Source of the DNA: Notolepis coatsorum
Taxonomy: Eukaryota > Chordata > Actinopteri > Aulopiformes > Paralepididae
NCBI GenBank assembly: GCA_963971535.1
Contig: OZ020589.1
Coordinates: 88,708,183-88,772,182 of the forward strand
Direction: 5' to 3'
Length of the DNA: 64,000 nt
Position numbers and translations under genes: made by a program
Notes under the pieces: model-generated
What the model was told of the DNA's origin: nothing
The model's database searches: none
The model's input: only the letters and a program-made list of their open reading frames with translations
Part shown: one piece after another, positions 61,873 to 64,000 of the stretch
Numbering within the stretch: the first letter of the stretch is position 1
Layout: each line of letters begins with the position of its first letter

Positions 61873-62790
61873 TGGTTTTTCAGTATGAAAATGGACCCGG
61901 TGAGTGGCAAGTGGAAGCGACTGAAGGTTCCCGTGTCAGTACTGGGGGATCTCGACCACTGGGGGAGGCCATGGGCAGCAGGCTATCACACGTCACGGTC
62001 TTCACCGACGCCTCCCTCACGGGATGGGGGGGGACGTGTCGGACCGACGCAGTAGGGGGCAGCTGGCCGGACCATGCTGCGCGGTCTGCACTACATATCA
62101 ATGTGTTGGAATTGAAGGCGGTCCTTCTGGTCTTTAAGCGGCTCGGCCACCTGGTGGTTTGTTTTGATCAGGACGGACAACACAACGTCAGCGTTGTATA
62201 TCAACAGACGGGGAGGAGTACGCTCCCTCCGTCTGCACTGGGCGGCGGTCGAGCTCTGGCTATGGGCGTCTCTCAATCTGCGCAGCCTGAGGGCTCTCCA
62301 CATCCCTGGCAGGGACAATGTGGGTGCGGATGTGATGTCGCGGGGCGGTCCTCATCCCGACAAGTGGGGACTATGTCCAGACATAGTCAGGCAGGTCTGG
62401 GACCGATTCGGGGAGGCCATGGTGGACCCGTTTGCGAGCAGACAGTCCCACCAGTGCCCCTTGTGGTTCTCAGTCAGTCGGAAGGATAACCCCCCTCTGG
62501 GGGCGGATGTCTTCTCTATGTATCCGTGGCCACCCGGGATTCTGTACGCATTCCCCCCCATACACCTGATAGCTCAGCTGTCTGAGCGGGTACGTCAGGA
62601 GCGCAGGACTTTGATCCTGATCGCGCCGGACCGGGGCACGGCTGTGTGGTTCCCGGTCCTGATCCAGCTCTTGGTAGCCCCGCCGTGGCCTGTTCCATGG
62701 TCGCCGCGGGCCCTCTCTCAGGCACGCGGAGCGCTGTGTCTGCCCCCTGTTCTGGGGCAGCCGTTGATGGTTTGGCTGCTGAAAGGGTGA
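61873..62790 (+). pseudogene. DIRS copy 2 RNase H and C-terminal domain
   Basis: VFTDASLTGWGGTCRTDAVG (RNase H start) is in the frame of 61803. The remainder, from RTDNTTSALYINRRGG through MSRGGPHPDKW, DPFASRQSHQCPLWF and LVAPPWPVPW to LMVWLLKG, is in the frame of 62164. It has fewer frame changes than the first DIRS. Confidence 0.75.
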
Positions 62791-63089
62791 GTCTGGAGGG
62801 GATGGGTCTTAACCCTACTCTGGTTAACACCATCCACTACCGGGGTTTACGCAGGTAAGTGGCATGCTTTTCAAGAGTGGTGTGAGGTTGGGGGCCTGGA
62901 CCCGGCCCTGGACTCTGTTCTTTCCTTCCTCCAGTCTATCCTTTCCTTCCTCCAGTCTATCTTGAATAGGCTGTCGGCCTCGACAGTGAGGGTATACGCC
63001 ATGGCTATATCCTCTTGTCACGTAGGTTTTGAGGGCGGTACGGTGTTCGCCCACCCTCTCGTGAAACGTTTCCTGCTTGGCGCTCGGTA
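62791..63089 (+). pseudogene. DIRS copy 2 tyrosine recombinase, N-terminal remnant
   Basis: NRLSASTVRVYAMAISSCH-like core-binding sequence is present. The element ends at TTCCTGCTTGGCGCTCG, before the catalytic domain. A 21-bp block (CTTTCCTTCCTCCAGTCTAT) is tandemly duplicated at 62917-62960. Confidence 0.7.
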
Positions 63090-64000
63090 ACAGAGCCGTC
63101 GGAATCCGATGTTTTCGACTACACTTAATGGCTGGTCGTCGAGCCCTATGAATTCCATTACTTTTCATGTGATCACCTTAGCCTTCTGACTACCACCGTT
63201 GTGCCCTCTAACGTGGTTTGCATTAGTGGCCGCTTTGTTTCCTCTGACTTTTTTTACGCCAATAATAACGAGTTGAGTTCACCATGTAGGCTGTGCTTCA
63301 TCTCGATATTCAGCCGAATGCATGAATGCTGAGTCTGGCATCAGTTTGCTTACATCAAACACAATGAATGGTTTTATTACACGTATTATTATTCTGCAGT
63401 ATTATTAATTTGCTCCAATGTCGTGGCCTCACACGGTGCCAACTGCAGGTCTCGCCATCTCAAAGATGACAGAGCATACATATGCAGCATCCCCCTGTTG
63501 GGGTTGCTCAATTCTGTAAAATATTACATAAATGTTTTTTTATGAACAACGATATTTGAGGAGCCTAATAATATTGCTACAGCGTGCTGCAGGTAGTAGT
63601 AGTAGTAGCTAGGTATTTTGGTATGTAGCTAGGTATGTGGGAGGCTCCGGGCGAAACCATCTCTGTGAGGTCAGCATTTAACGTGAACAAAATGGCGGTG
63701 CACTGGTTGATAAATGCTACATGAAGGGACATAACAAATCGTTTTTTCTTAGAAACGGCTTATTTTTATAACGTGATTATTTTCTGTGGTTTATCTAAAT
63801 ACTAATTTGATGCTATGATTATATCGCTATTCAACATCTCCACTTTAAACACTGAATGAAGAAAGGGTTAATGTTTTGGGTTTGATAGGGTTGAAAAGTC
63901 AGCGACACAACAGGAAAGCACATGAGACAAACCTAATGTTGTTACTTTCGTCTCTCGCCAATATCACAGATTTATTGTTTATTTTGGATCCCCCTTCCTG
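63090..64000. other. No gene seen
   Basis: AT-rich sequence with a (GTA)n run at 63594-63608. No exon of the channel gene or known repeat was recognised. Confidence 0.45.

Larger units (their letters stand above)
57515..63089 (+). mobile_element. Second DIRS copy, truncated at both ends and interrupted
   Basis: It is co-linear with 34840-38705 of the first DIRS: gag-like region from 57515, RT to about 59690, a 2.2-kb foreign insertion, then RNase H, C-terminal domain and the start of the tyrosine recombinase to 63089. The ITRs and internal complementary region are absent. It lacks the Rex1-like insertion of copy 1. Confidence 0.85.

Overview
The window looks like teleost fish nuclear DNA. 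It has no bacterial-style gene packing. It carries seven short, phase-compatible exons with GT-AG borders, separated by introns packed with fish-type mobile DNA: L2/Rex1/CR1-like LINEs, tRNA-derived SINEs, many hAT and piggyBac non-autonomous elements, a Tc1/mariner-like MITE and DIRS tyrosine-recombinase retrotransposons. The only host gene I can support is an internal part of a two-pore cation channel. Its sequence fits TPC3 (tpcn3) better than TPC1 or TPC2. It lies on the + strand, with exons at 21637-21753, 26360-26478, 29987-30088, 43744-43870, 45861-46065, 48219-48363 and 48512-48697. These run from the S3/S4 region of domain I through the first pore (TTANSPD filter), S6 and the cytosolic linker to S1-S2 of domain II. 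The N-terminal and C-terminal exons are outside the window or were not seen.

Layout. 1-19385: three tandem copies (about 7.0, 5.6 and 6.8 kb) of one composite unit of nested transposons. Each copy has a 53-bp minisatellite, a Rex1-like reverse transcriptase (RT) fragment, a nest of two hATs and a piggyBac MITE, a (TA)n tract and a second LINE on the minus strand. The copies are nearly identical but carry private deletions, and copy 3 alone has a 1376-bp solo LTR with a 5-bp target duplication. 19386-30100: channel exons a-c among CR1-like tails, SINEs, a Tc1/mariner MITE, two related hATs (one carrying three nested insertions), piggyBac MITEs and an L2 LINE. 30100-43740: a 13.7-kb intron inflated by a hAT MITE, a piggyBac MITE, a 21-bp minisatellite split by a hAT-like element that itself holds a 6-kb DIRS element with complete terminal architecture, and a hAT-Charlie element with a perfect 8-bp target duplication. 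43740-48700: exons d-g, two copies of one SINE family with 17-18-bp target duplications, and a fold-back element carrying LINE tails in both arms. 48700-64000: poorly characterised sequence, a CR1-like LINE tail split by a piggyBac MITE that is itself split by an L2, a 695-residue CR1-like RT reading frame, and a second DIRS copy split by an ORF1-only LINE-like insertion.

The transposons show no sign of acting together or with the channel gene. The biology here is insertion history: several insertion sites can be read base by base, so relative ages can be ordered. The most gene-relevant oddity is a triplicated splice acceptor plus partial exon in front of channel exon a, where only the last copy keeps the reading frame open. 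All family names come from reading motifs by eye; no database search was possible.
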